NCBI RefSeq assembly: GCF_021728395.1
Contig: NZ_JAKKCM010000002.1
Span: 248,001 to 312,000, forward strand
Origin: Vibrio sp. J1-1
Lineage (GTDB): Bacteria; Pseudomonadota; Gammaproteobacteria; Enterobacterales; Vibrionaceae
DNA length: 64,000 bases
Reading direction: 5' to 3'
Below, in pieces: positions 26,683-35,059 of the stretch. The notes under the pieces are model-generated. The model did not search any database, was not told the DNA's origin, and saw nothing but the letters and a program-made list of their open reading frames with translations. The translations under genes were made by a program, and so were the position numbers. Numbering within the stretch: the first letter of the stretch is position 1; each line of letters begins with the position of its first letter.

Positions 26683-27694
26683 GACCAAATTCCGTATTAA
26701 GTTTAGAAGTTCGATAAGTAACGGGTGTGCACCCTTCATACTGCCTGAAAGCTTGAGTGAAATGGCTAGCGCTGCTAAAACCGCAGAAATGAGCAATGGA
26801 TGTGATGCTCTGCTCTTTATCTTGTAAGTAGCTTTTGGCAAGTTGTAGACGGTATGTCCGTAGCCAGTCGAATACAGTTTTGCCGTATTTTTTCTTGAAA
26901 TCTCGATTGAGTCGAGTGTGGCTCATACCGACTTGTTTGGACAAATCATGCAGGCTAGGTGGATTGGCAAGCTGAGCAACCAGAATGTCCCTTGCTTTCT
27001 CGATTAGGCAGATTTTCCCTTTGATATGTTCTGTGGTGTTATCGAGGGTGGTTGCTGATTGGCCTAATGGGAGCAGCCAATGGGCAAACAGCTCAAGGAT
27101 ACGACCTTCAGCCTTGATTCGATCAAAAGGCGTTTTCAAAGGGTTGTTACAAAGCGGGGCCATCCATTCTTGATTATTTTGCTGGATAGCAATGTGAGAA
27201 GCTTCGTTATCTAAAATATTCAATAGCGACTGATCATTACTGGTAAACGCTTTTTTTAATCGCTGGGTAGGGAATTTGAGCACCGCCATCTCATGGTGGC
27301 AATTTGGAGCGCTGTAGCGATAGAGGTTCTTACCCTTTAAGTTAAACAGCCAAATGTCGCCAGCTCTGACTTGATGGTTAAGGGAGTGCTCTGAAAGTCC
27401 AAAGTAGCTTTGACCTTTGAGACCAAACACCATCAATGTGGTATCTCTAGGGTAGCAAGCTTCTGAAATGAGCGGGTCTTCACCGAAATAGTGACTTCGC
27501 GTAAAGCAAATGTCCTGGCAAATATTGAAACAACGGAATCGACTGTCTCCCTTTTGTTTCATTAAGCAGACGTCATACCAACTCATATCTTCACCATGAG
27601 AGCTGGCATGCAGTTGATTGGTTACTCGATTTAATGACTCTTTTAAGATTAGGAGAGGCCCTTCATCAGGACTCTCCCCCCCTTTACTGGTCAT
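26672..27694 (-). CDS. AraC-family transcriptional regulator of the metallophore cluster
   Basis: A regulator of about 340 residues with an N-terminal ligand-sensing region and a C-terminal double helix-turn-helix (LHDLSKQVGMSHTRLNRDFKKKY and ITSIAHFCGFSSASHFTQAF, each in its usual position). The layout resembles PchR and YbtA, which activate siderophore genes when their siderophore is present. The start is uncertain: an ATG at 27694, or a GTG at 27715 that lies only 13 bp from the Fur operator; neither has a good ribosome site. Predicted targets are the inverted repeats at 14966-15032. The MFS gene overlaps its 3' end. Confidence 0.85.
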   Translation of the reverse strand: MTSKGGESPDEGPLLILKESLNRVTNQLHASSHGEDMSWYDVCLMKQKGDSRFRCFNICQDICFTRSHYFGEDPLISEACYPRDTTLMVFGLKGQSYFGLSEHSLNHQVRAGDIWLFNLKGKNLYRYSAPNCHHEMAVLKFPTQRLKKAFTSNDQSLLNILDNEASHIAIQQNNQEWMAPLCNNPLKTPFDRIKAEGRILELFAHWLLPLGQSATTLDNTTEHIKGKICLIEKARDILVAQLANPPSLHDLSKQVGMSHTRLNRDFKKKYGKTVFDWLRTYRLQLAKSYLQDKEQSITSIAHFCGFSSASHFTQAFRQYEGCTPVTYRTSKLNTEFGHGH

Positions 27695-27727
27695 GCTTCT
27701 ATCATGGCGGTTCACTTGAATATCTCA

Positions 27728-27754
27728 ATATAATGATAACGATTATCATTATAT
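27728..27754. promoter_or_regulatory. Fur box upstream of the AraC regulator
   Basis: AATGATAA-CGA-TTATCATT at 27732-27750 matches the 19-bp Fur operator consensus almost completely, and the palindrome extends without a mismatch to 12 bases on each side of the CGA centre. It lies just before the AraC gene start, so iron-loaded Fur should repress the AraC-MFS operon. Confidence 0.92.
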
Positions 27755-27911
27755 TTTAATGTGGTGTAATAGCAACTTTGTGCATAAGTTAAGATTAAAA
27801 GTGTTGGGTGGATCAGACAGATTTAAGCAACTTTTTGTAACTTATACTTTTGCCACTAGATTTTCTGAAAAGCCAGTTATTGGTAAGCTTGCGGTAAATA
27901 CCCTATTGCAA

Positions 27912-27940
27912 TAAAAAACGGAAGGTGACTAGCCTTCCGT
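27912..27940 (-). terminator. Terminator after the IS66 remnant
   Basis: ACGGAAGG / CCTTCCGT with a seven-base loop is followed on the minus strand by TTTTTT. It stands 22 bp beyond the remnant's stop codon. The surrounding stretch 27755-27962 shows nothing else. Confidence 0.65.
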
Positions 27941-27962
27941 CTCTTTGCTACTTTACGACTTG

Positions 27963-28148
27963 TCAGCGCCTCATATTCCAAGGTATTACCGTCTCTAAGT
28001 CATCAGGTGCACTGGCTAAACGCTCGAAGCAAGCCGCCAGATACTCCGATGGCATGAGTCCATTCACCTTAGTTGTCTCAAAGAACACACACTGGGCATA
28101 GTGATCCGCACCAGCAGTTTTGGACGCCTCGTTAGTGATTGCACTCAC
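27963..28148 (-). pseudogene. IS66-family transposase, C-terminal remnant
   Basis: The last 60 or so residues of an IS66-type transposase remain: VFFETTKVNGLMPSEYLAACFERL followed by DDLETVIPWN, which corresponds to the typical C-terminal ETAKANGL...YL...LLPWN pattern. The catalytic DDE region and the accessory genes are absent. No IS ends or target duplication were found. It marks the right side of the metallophore block. Confidence 0.7.
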
Positions 28149-28363
28149 TTAACTCGGTGTCCAAGATTGATCGAGCGGCTCACCTACCTGGTTGTGTATT
28201 GAATACAGCAAGCGTACAGTAGGTTACTAGTAACACAGATAAATTGGTTAGTCTTAGGTAGATAGAAAGAACTTGATGTTTTTTGATATAGACTTTTATG
28301 TTACGAATAGTACTGTTGAATAACCGATTTTCGAATCTGTAATCATCATAAGTGGAGGCAATA

Positions 28364-29338
28364 ATGGCATTTAAAACTCCGCCTTTAACGACGACAGAAG
28401 CTAAAGAAGTTCGCCGTGTTGGGTTTGAGATCGAATTTACCGGCTTAACCATAGGGAACGTGACGCAAATACTGCAACGTGTTTTTGGTGGTGAGCTAGA
28501 GAAAAAGTCCACAGTTGAATACGTGTTGCACACACCTGAATACGGGAAGTTTAAGGTTGAATTAGACTGGGAGTTTCTTAAAAACACGGCGTTGGATGCA
28601 AAAGTAAAAGATGACGGACATGAGTGGGTGGATTTCTTACATCAACTCGCATCTTCGGTAGTGCCGTTGGAAGTCGTATCTCCACCAATCCCTTTAGATA
28701 AGCTGGAAAAATTGGATGAGCTCATTCCCGTTCTGCGCAAAGCTGGCGCGAAGGGCACTGATGACTCAGCCGTTGCTGCTTTCGGCGTTCATATTAACCC
28801 TGAACTTCCAGCGCTTGATGTTCATACTATCCATCGTTATTTGCAATCTTTTGGGCTATTACAATGGTGGCTTAATGAGGCTCATGACGTTAATCTAACT
28901 CGAAAAATTAGCCCGTATATCCAATTATATTCCGAAGAATATGTAGAGCTTCTACTGAGCAAAACTTATCAAGATAGGAGTGTATTGATCGATGACTATC
29001 TCACTCATAATCCGAGCCGGAACCGAGCGTTAGATATGCTGCCATTATTTGCCTTTATTGATGAAGAAAAAGTTAATAAAGCAGTGAAGGATAGTAAAGT
29101 AAATCAAAGGCCGACATTTCATTACCGCCTACCTGATTGCTTGATTGAAAATACAAACTGGAGCTTCGCGACGTCATGGAATATATGGTATCTAGTGGAG
29201 GCTTTAGCTGCCGATACTGAGGCACTAGACTTTTTATCTGGTCGTTTTAAAGAAATGTCTCTGCCGCTGATCGGTGTAAAACGTAATGATTGGGTTAAGG
29301 AAGTCAGTCAGTGGATAAAAAACCGAGAATTGGGGTAA
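28364..29338 (+). CDS. Amidoligase family protein
   Basis: A 324-residue protein starting with RRVGFEIEFTGL, the glutamine-synthetase-like ATP-binding strand signature of the Amidoligase_2 family, then FKVELDWEF and the later HINPELPALD, all typical of this group. These enzymes are predicted to form an amide or isopeptide bond using ATP. GGAGG precedes the ATG at 28364; the in-frame GTG at 28352 overlaps that site. The partner glutamine amidotransferase overlaps its 3' end by 28 bases, so they very likely work together. The acceptor and the acid substrate are unknown. Confidence 0.8.
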   Translation: MAFKTPPLTTTEAKEVRRVGFEIEFTGLTIGNVTQILQRVFGGELEKKSTVEYVLHTPEYGKFKVELDWEFLKNTALDAKVKDDGHEWVDFLHQLASSVVPLEVVSPPIPLDKLEKLDELIPVLRKAGAKGTDDSAVAAFGVHINPELPALDVHTIHRYLQSFGLLQWWLNEAHDVNLTRKISPYIQLYSEEYVELLLSKTYQDRSVLIDDYLTHNPSRNRALDMLPLFAFIDEEKVNKAVKDSKVNQRPTFHYRLPDCLIENTNWSFATSWNIWYLVEALAADTEALDFLSGRFKEMSLPLIGVKRNDWVKEVSQWIKNRELG

Positions 29339-29976
29339 CGGGCAATCATCGAAGTTGGTCACCTTCGTGGTGGTGTACAAAACTAGCGCTCACACTTGCA
29401 GGAGCAAAACCTGAGAGAATCAGCGTTAAGCACCAATGGTCAGGGGAACCACTCGATGGTCTAATTATTGGCGGTGGTGATGATATTGACCCTGAACATT
29501 ATGGCGGTGAAGCTCGTGAGCGGGGGGAATTTGATCCTGAGCGCGATAAGCTAGAGATACACTGGATAAAATGGGCGCTAGAAAATCATGTCCCAATATT
29601 GGGGATTTGTCGCGGGTCACAGCTGGTGAATGTTGTACACGGTGGTAACTTGTATGCGGATATATCGACATTACGTAAGCGAACCTATAATCGCCCGGGC
29701 TTGTTACCAACCAAGCAGGTATTTGTCGATAGAGAGTCAGATCTGTTTGCTTTGTGTGGCAAACCTAAGTTGAGGGTAAATAGCCTACACCATCAGGCTA
29801 TTAAAGATGTAGGAGATGGCTTACGTATTGTAGGACGAGATCTGGATGGCTTTGTTCAAGCAATCGAAAGCACACAATCTCAGCCTATCCGAGGTGTTCA
29901 ATGGCATCCGGAGTATATGTTTTATCTGCCTAGCCAGTTTAAGTTGTTTCGTTGGCTAGTCAGGTTGTACCGCTAA
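29311..29976 (+). CDS. Class I glutamine amidotransferase-like hydrolase (PuuD-like)
   Basis: This 221-residue protein has the class I amidotransferase triad: Cys100 in LGICRGSQL, His199 and Glu201 in VQWHPEY, with the oxyanion GGGDDID segment near 54-60. It belongs to the gamma-glutamyl hydrolase (PuuD) branch. The GTG start at 29311 lies inside the amidoligase gene after AAGGA. Known pairings of these families (predicted by comparative genomics) suggest a ligase plus a hydrolase or ammonia donor acting on a peptide-like amide. No signal peptide is seen, so it is cytoplasmic. Confidence 0.85.
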   Translation: MDKKPRIGVTGNHRSWSPSWWCTKLALTLAGAKPERISVKHQWSGEPLDGLIIGGGDDIDPEHYGGEARERGEFDPERDKLEIHWIKWALENHVPILGICRGSQLVNVVHGGNLYADISTLRKRTYNRPGLLPTKQVFVDRESDLFALCGKPKLRVNSLHHQAIKDVGDGLRIVGRDLDGFVQAIESTQSQPIRGVQWHPEYMFYLPSQFKLFRWLVRLYR

Positions 29977-30153
29977 TTATATAACCTCTAAATCTTTAAA
30001 TAATTTCACCTTTAGACTGTGATTATTTACACTCGCTTCGAGATTATTGGTTGTTAGCCCTTTCACTAAGCCTGACTGGTTTCTTAACTCAAAAAAGAGT
30101 TTTTTATTATCCATAAAATAAGTTTAGGATTTTTTAATCCAGTTTGTAAATAA

Positions 30154-31044
30154 TTAATTCAAATTTTGTTTACTAGACTTTTGGTAACGTTTCATGGCTA
30201 ATCGATATTCTTTGGGCGTAACGTGCTTATAGATTTTAAACTGACGATTGAAGTTCGCTTGATTGATGTATCCTACTTTTTCTAGTATTACGCGGATGGG
30301 AAAATCCGTGTAAGCGAGCATGTCACAAGCTATATTTAAGCGAATTTTCTTTAGTCTTTGGCTAAAGCTCTCGTTAAAGTGCTGCGAAAACAGTCTTCGT
30401 ACACTGCTCTCGCTCAAGAATAAATGGTTAGCAAGATCGTTGAGTGAAATATTCTCGTTAAAATGAGTTAATAAGTAAGCTTCTGCGCTTTCAATCTTAT
30501 CATCGACTCGTTTTTGCTCTTTGTTTGATGCATTGATGGTCGGGTTTATTAATCGCACTGTATTATTATCAGCGATCAGTAGGCAAAATATTTCAATTAA
30601 AATTGCAAATTGATTTTGGGGAGGAAGCTCAGGAACATCCGAAAGCAATTTGACAACCTGTTCGCCAGTCTGTGCGGAAAACTGTAAACCTTGGTTAGCC
30701 TTTTGCAGAATCTCCCTTAATGGGGTCAGCTCTTGGCAATGGTGAATCAGTAATTCGATCCATGATTTTTGAAACCATATAACATGCGTTTCGCACTGAG
30801 AGTTGTTAATCACTGAATCTGAATAGATGGCGTGAGGTAACCCGGGGCCAATAAGAATCATATGGTTGTTCTGTATCTCACTATTATAATTTCCAACAAA
30901 ACAACTACCTAAAAAATTGCGGTGAATCGCAATTTCATATTCCTGGTGGCAATGCCAGTCGTAACTCTTGTGAGGTTCAACAATTTTAATGTAGCGCCAA
31001 GAAGCACCTATTCTCTGTGGAACACGTTCTAATTTACGTTTCAT
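30154..31044 (-). CDS. AraC-family transcriptional regulator
   Basis: A 296-residue regulator with an N-terminal cupin-like sensor (HCHQEYEIAIH, GPGLPHAIYSD) and a C-terminal AraC DNA-binding domain (ISLNDLANHLFLSESSVRRL, then FNRQFKIYKHVTPKEYR). The cupin histidines suggest a small-molecule ligand. It is convergent with the amidoligase pair and far from other genes, so its target is not evident. The flanking regions show no clear operator. Confidence 0.82.
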   Translation of the reverse strand: MKRKLERVPQRIGASWRYIKIVEPHKSYDWHCHQEYEIAIHRNFLGSCFVGNYNSEIQNNHMILIGPGLPHAIYSDSVINNSQCETHVIWFQKSWIELLIHHCQELTPLREILQKANQGLQFSAQTGEQVVKLLSDVPELPPQNQFAILIEIFCLLIADNNTVRLINPTINASNKEQKRVDDKIESAEAYLLTHFNENISLNDLANHLFLSESSVRRLFSQHFNESFSQRLKKIRLNIACDMLAYTDFPIRVILEKVGYINQANFNRQFKIYKHVTPKEYRLAMKRYQKSSKQNLN

Positions 31045-31195
31045 AATATATTCAAAAAGTAGTTATGAATCATTTACTTCAAGAACAATAACAAAGTTTA
31101 AGCGAAAAGTATTTATAGTTGAACTAATTGTATTCCTGCTAGAAATCACCAGCTACTAAAATGTCGTTATCCAACCAACGTAAGGGCATTTCATT

Positions 31196-31360
31196 ATGGT
31201 AATTTCAAAAAAACTTCAACAACTGTTTGCGGCAAACCGCAAATTCTGGATAAAAGAAATGGCATACGGATATCATATTCCTCGAGAGTTTCTCTGGAGG
31301 CACTATGGTTATCAATCAAAATGGGAGCTGGAAAAGGATTTGATGTACTCTTTCCATTAA
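31196..31360 (+). CDS. Possible small protein, 54 residues
   Basis: An ATG preceded by TAAGG at eight-to-nine-base spacing opens a 54-codon frame, rich in aromatic and basic residues (FWIKEMAYGYHIPREFLW). A second open frame of 58 codons follows at 31436-31612 without a good ribosome site. I recognise neither, and both could be remnants. They occupy the 31045-31653 gap, which otherwise shows nothing definite. Confidence 0.3.
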   Translation: MVISKKLQQLFAANRKFWIKEMAYGYHIPREFLWRHYGYQSKWELEKDLMYSFH

Positions 31361-31653
31361 TTTTCAGAATATCAAGCCTGATTATTGAAGTAATTAAATA
31401 CGCCAACAATATGTACAGATTACAGGGTATTTTCCATGTTTCGTTTCGCACTTAATTGGGCTACATGGAATGCCCTGTTGCCCAACATCCGCCTAATTTC
31501 AAGTGATGGGTTTGAACTGCCGCTCTACATTTGGTCTTTATATCGACGATTTAAATACGTTGTAATTCTGATGACTTTGCGCGACGGCGATGACCCGGTG
31601 GGTGTCTTTTAGTTACGCGGCTTTGGTTAATGCTGACTTAAGCAGCGTGGTTA

Positions 31654-32595
31654 TTATATTTTGCTTGGTGTTGAGTTAGTGACCTGATACTCCGAGCATG
31701 CTTTACTCAAAGAAGCACTCAGTACCGTACAGAGAAGGATAGCCGCGCCTAACCATTGAACGCTGGTTAACTCTTCATTCAGCCATAGTATGGAGAAAAT
31801 CGCACCAAACAGAGGTTCACTACCCATTAGCAGTGACGCTTTGGTTGGAGAAATTTTCCGAACGGCATAATTTTGCGCATAGAAAGCAAACAAAGTACAA
31901 AACAGAACCAGAAAAGAAGTTGTGAGCCAAAATTCCAGTGCTTGCGGGAGGAGGGGATGAGTGGGTTCATGAGATACAATACTGATTAAGCTGGCACTAA
32001 GTGCAACGATGAGTGACTGAATACACGTTAGAGTGGTATTCGTTATGACCTTTCCATGAGTCAAATTTTTAGTCACGATGACCATAACCGCCCTCAATGC
32101 CGCCGCACATAGAATGTAGATATCCCCTAGATTAAAAGTCATGCTTAACCCTTGTTTATTGGTCAGCATGACTACACCAATTGTGCTAAACAAAGACAGC
32201 CACATAAGTGCTCGATTTGGTTTTCTTCTTCCAATTAAGGTTTCCAGAAGCAGAGTAAATATGACATTCAGGCTGATAAGAAACGCAGCGTTAGATGCGG
32301 TTGTCAGGCTGACCCCATAGACTTCGAAGAAGAAGATCGCAGCAAGAATGACACCAGTAGGCAGTGCGACTGGCCAATCTCTGTTTTTACCATGAACAAA
32401 GTCCCTGATCATCACCGGTAGTAGGAGTAAAAACGTCCAGCCAAAGCGAATCGCAATAAAAATGGAGACCGTTGTATAGGCGATCGCACTCTTGGTTAAG
32501 CCATAACTGGTCCCCCAAACAATAGCGACTAACAGGAGCAGCAATTCGGGGATACTGAACAATGAAATACTTTTTCTTATCGCTAAGCTAGACAC
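31654..32595 (-). CDS. DMT superfamily (EamA) transporter
   Basis: This 313-residue protein has ten predicted membrane segments in two EamA repeats (VAIVWGTSYGLTKSAIA near 20 and SLLMGSEPLFGAIFSILWLNE near 255-275). Such proteins export amino acids or other metabolites; no substrate can be inferred. It diverges from a LysR regulator across a short gap, the classic arrangement of an exporter controlled by its neighbour. Confidence 0.85.
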   Translation of the reverse strand: MSSLAIRKSISLFSIPELLLLLVAIVWGTSYGLTKSAIAYTTVSIFIAIRFGWTFLLLLPVMIRDFVHGKNRDWPVALPTGVILAAIFFFEVYGVSLTTASNAAFLISLNVIFTLLLETLIGRRKPNRALMWLSLFSTIGVVMLTNKQGLSMTFNLGDIYILCAAALRAVMVIVTKNLTHGKVITNTTLTCIQSLIVALSASLISIVSHEPTHPLLPQALEFWLTTSFLVLFCTLFAFYAQNYAVRKISPTKASLLMGSEPLFGAIFSILWLNEELTSVQWLGAAILLCTVLSASLSKACSEYQVTNSTPSKI

Positions 32596-32691
32596 ATCTT
32601 TTCCTTATAAACCGTCTATGAATTGACTCAATCAATATCCACTAGTACGTTGTATGAAACAATAGATGAATTTGGAAAGGACTATTGCACT

Positions 32692-33621
32692 GTGGACACA
32701 AATAAGCTCATCGCTTTGTTGCCGGAAATGGCCGTTTTTGTTGTCGTTATCGAAGAAGGGAGCTTTTCAAAAGCGGCAGAAAAACTCGGTGTTGCGCCAT
32801 CATCTGTGAGTCGCTCCATTTCTAAGTTGGAGAGTGCTTTATGCCAAAAGCTCCTTGAACGAACGACCCGAAATATGCGGTTGAGCATTGCGGGAGAAGA
32901 AGTTCACGGTTTATGTGTGGATATGCTGAAATCTGCGAGATTAGCGGCTGATGCGGCCTTTTCATCTCAAAGCGAGGTCGCTGGTGAAATTAGAATAGCC
33001 GCACCCAGAGCTTTGTCTAGCCAAGTGCTTTCGCCGTTAATTCTGGACTTCTTGCAAGAATATCCAAACGTCTCTGTACATTTTGTCGTTGAAGATCACT
33101 TTATCGACCCTATCGGGCATGAAGTCGATATGGTGATACATATTACCGACAAACCAGTCGAAGGCTTAGTCGCCAAAGAGTTAGGGACGAACCGATTACT
33201 TATCTGTGCTAGCACGGGCTATCTAGAAAATTTTGGTTACCCTAGAAGCCCTGAAGAGTTGTCGGCGCATCAATGTATACGCCTGGGTGAAAGCCCTGCC
33301 GACAGCAAGTGGGTCTTTGGACAACAAGGTGTAAGTCGTTCCGTTAATATTGACGGACGATTCGCCGTCAATCATACCGAAATCCGTAAAGATGCCGTTT
33401 TAAGAGGAATGGGAATTTCGATTTTCCCTGAGTTTTCCATTGATACGTTGATACAATCAGGAGCCGTTGTAACGCTATTCCCAGAGTGGAAAGTAAAGGG
33501 GAGCTATCAGGGAAAGATAGTGGCTCAGTATCCTCAGTCCAGATTCATTCCCCGTCAGTTAAAAATGCTGGTGGACTATCTGCATAGCAGGCTAAGTGAA
33601 ACAGCCGTGAGCTCTGACTAG
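32692..33621 (+). CDS. LysR-family transcriptional regulator
   Basis: A 309-residue LysR protein with an N-terminal winged HTH (GSFSKAAEKLGVAPSSVSRS and KLLERTTRNMRLS) and a substrate-binding domain. It resembles the CrgA-like group in its RTTRNMRLS and PRALSSQVLSP segments. The GTG at 32692 follows AAGGA; the longest frame begins at a TTG at 32623 and would add 23 atypical residues. It probably regulates the divergent DMT transporter. Confidence 0.85.
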   Translation: MDTNKLIALLPEMAVFVVVIEEGSFSKAAEKLGVAPSSVSRSISKLESALCQKLLERTTRNMRLSIAGEEVHGLCVDMLKSARLAADAAFSSQSEVAGEIRIAAPRALSSQVLSPLILDFLQEYPNVSVHFVVEDHFIDPIGHEVDMVIHITDKPVEGLVAKELGTNRLLICASTGYLENFGYPRSPEELSAHQCIRLGESPADSKWVFGQQGVSRSVNIDGRFAVNHTEIRKDAVLRGMGISIFPEFSIDTLIQSGAVVTLFPEWKVKGSYQGKIVAQYPQSRFIPRQLKMLVDYLHSRLSETAVSSD

Positions 33622-33726
33622 TTGTTATTGTCGAACGGCGGGTAACGCAAGTGCATTGAGATTAGGTATAAGTGTCAGTTGTTGAAGATCGTACCCGCTA
33701 CCAATCGGTAACGGGTGAGTTTTCTT

Positions 33727-34962
33727 CTATGCGGCGTCCGAGAGAGTGGATGTCGTTTTTTCAGCAACTTTATCGCAGATGTAGTTGCCGATTGGAATAG
33801 CTGAAGTCGCAGCTGGCGATGGAGCATTACAGACATGCAGCGATCGCGGACTCTCAGCAAATAGGAAGTCGTGTACTAAAGAACCATCTTTAAGGACGGC
33901 CTGAGCACGGATGCCAGCGGGATAAGGCTGGAGATCGCTGACTTCTAGCATTGGACAATATTTCTGGACCATTTTCAGGTAACCTGGTTTCCACCAAGAA
34001 TTCCACGTTTCTGATAAACCCGTTTTTAAGTGCTTAAAGCTCACTTTCCAGAAACCGGCGAAAGTCACCATATCTCTTATATCACGCAGGGATACATTGA
34101 ACTTTCCATATCCTTCTCGTTTCCATCCTTGTACGGCATTAGGGCCAACAGTCACGCTGCCATCAATCATTCGTGTCAGATGCACACCGAGAAACGGTAA
34201 GTCTGGATCTGGAATTGGGTATATGAGGTGGTTGACGATCTGATTGTATTTTTCTGGTAAGCGGTAGTACTCCCCGCGATAAGGGACGATTTGAAAATCC
34301 GTGTCTATATTGAGCATTCGGGTTATACGATCAGCCATTAGTCCAGCGCAACTGATGAGAAATCGGGTGTGGTAGGTATGGGAAGTATTTCCATTTCGAC
34401 ATTGCAGAATAATGTTGTCTGCGGTTTCTTCAATATTCTGAACTTCCGTGCCCAGTTTCAGTTCACCTCCACAGACTTCAAACTCTTCAGCCATTTTCTT
34501 AGTGACCAGACGATAGTTAACGATGGCGGTAGATCTGACGTAAATAGCACCGTTGCCGGTAATATTTGGCTCTCGTTTTCGGAGCTCGGCTTCATCAAGT
34601 AATTCCGCTTCAATCCCGTTTTGAGCACAGCGTTCATACAGTGCTTTCATTCGCTGATACTCTGTCTGGTTTGTTGAAACTAACAATTTGCCGCATTGCT
34701 CGTAAGGAATATCATGTTTTTCACAAAAACTGATCGTCTTTTCAACCCCTTCTCGACAGAATTGGGCTTTCAGGCTGCCTGGTTGGTAGTAAACACCTGC
34801 ATGAATAACACCACTGTTATGTCCGGTCTGATGCATGGATACTTCTGATTCTTTTTCCAGCACCAAAATGCTAGCGGTAGGGTAGCGTTGTTTCAGCTGC
34901 CATGCTGTTGATATACCGACAATCCCGCCTCCTAGAATTACATAGTCATACGGCTTTTCCAT
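33727..34962 (-). CDS. lhgO: L-2-hydroxyglutarate dehydrogenase/oxidase LhgO
   Basis: A 411-residue FAD enzyme that oxidises L-2-hydroxyglutarate to 2-oxoglutarate, passing electrons to the membrane quinone pool or oxygen. The N-terminal dinucleotide fold is YDYVILGGGIVGIS, followed by HQTGHNSGVIHAGVYY, characteristic of this family. GGAGA before the ATG at 34962 supports that start over one 13 codons upstream. It lies downstream of csiD in the order known from the E. coli glutarate pathway, where the csiD product is its substrate. Confidence 0.92.
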   Translation of the reverse strand: MEKPYDYVILGGGIVGISTAWQLKQRYPTASILVLEKESEVSMHQTGHNSGVIHAGVYYQPGSLKAQFCREGVEKTISFCEKHDIPYEQCGKLLVSTNQTEYQRMKALYERCAQNGIEAELLDEAELRKREPNITGNGAIYVRSTAIVNYRLVTKKMAEEFEVCGGELKLGTEVQNIEETADNIILQCRNGNTSHTYHTRFLISCAGLMADRITRMLNIDTDFQIVPYRGEYYRLPEKYNQIVNHLIYPIPDPDLPFLGVHLTRMIDGSVTVGPNAVQGWKREGYGKFNVSLRDIRDMVTFAGFWKVSFKHLKTGLSETWNSWWKPGYLKMVQKYCPMLEVSDLQPYPAGIRAQAVLKDGSLVHDFLFAESPRSLHVCNAPSPAATSAIPIGNYICDKVAEKTTSTLSDAA

Positions 34963-35059
34963 TAAAATCTCCAAAATAGTAGTGCCCGCGTTAGGGCACA
35001 CGGGCTAATTATTGTTATGTAGTTTGGTTGCACCAGACCGATCCCTGGTTCAGTAACAT

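Noticed and set aside
27963-28363. A right-hand attachment site duplicating the guaC terminator or the GTGGCGAC repeats
   Set aside because: No copy of either sequence was found near the IS66 remnant by reading.
31194-31451. An 85-residue open frame on the minus strand
   Set aside because: It has no ribosome site, no recognisable family and unlikely composition; the plus-strand frame at 31196 has the better start signal.
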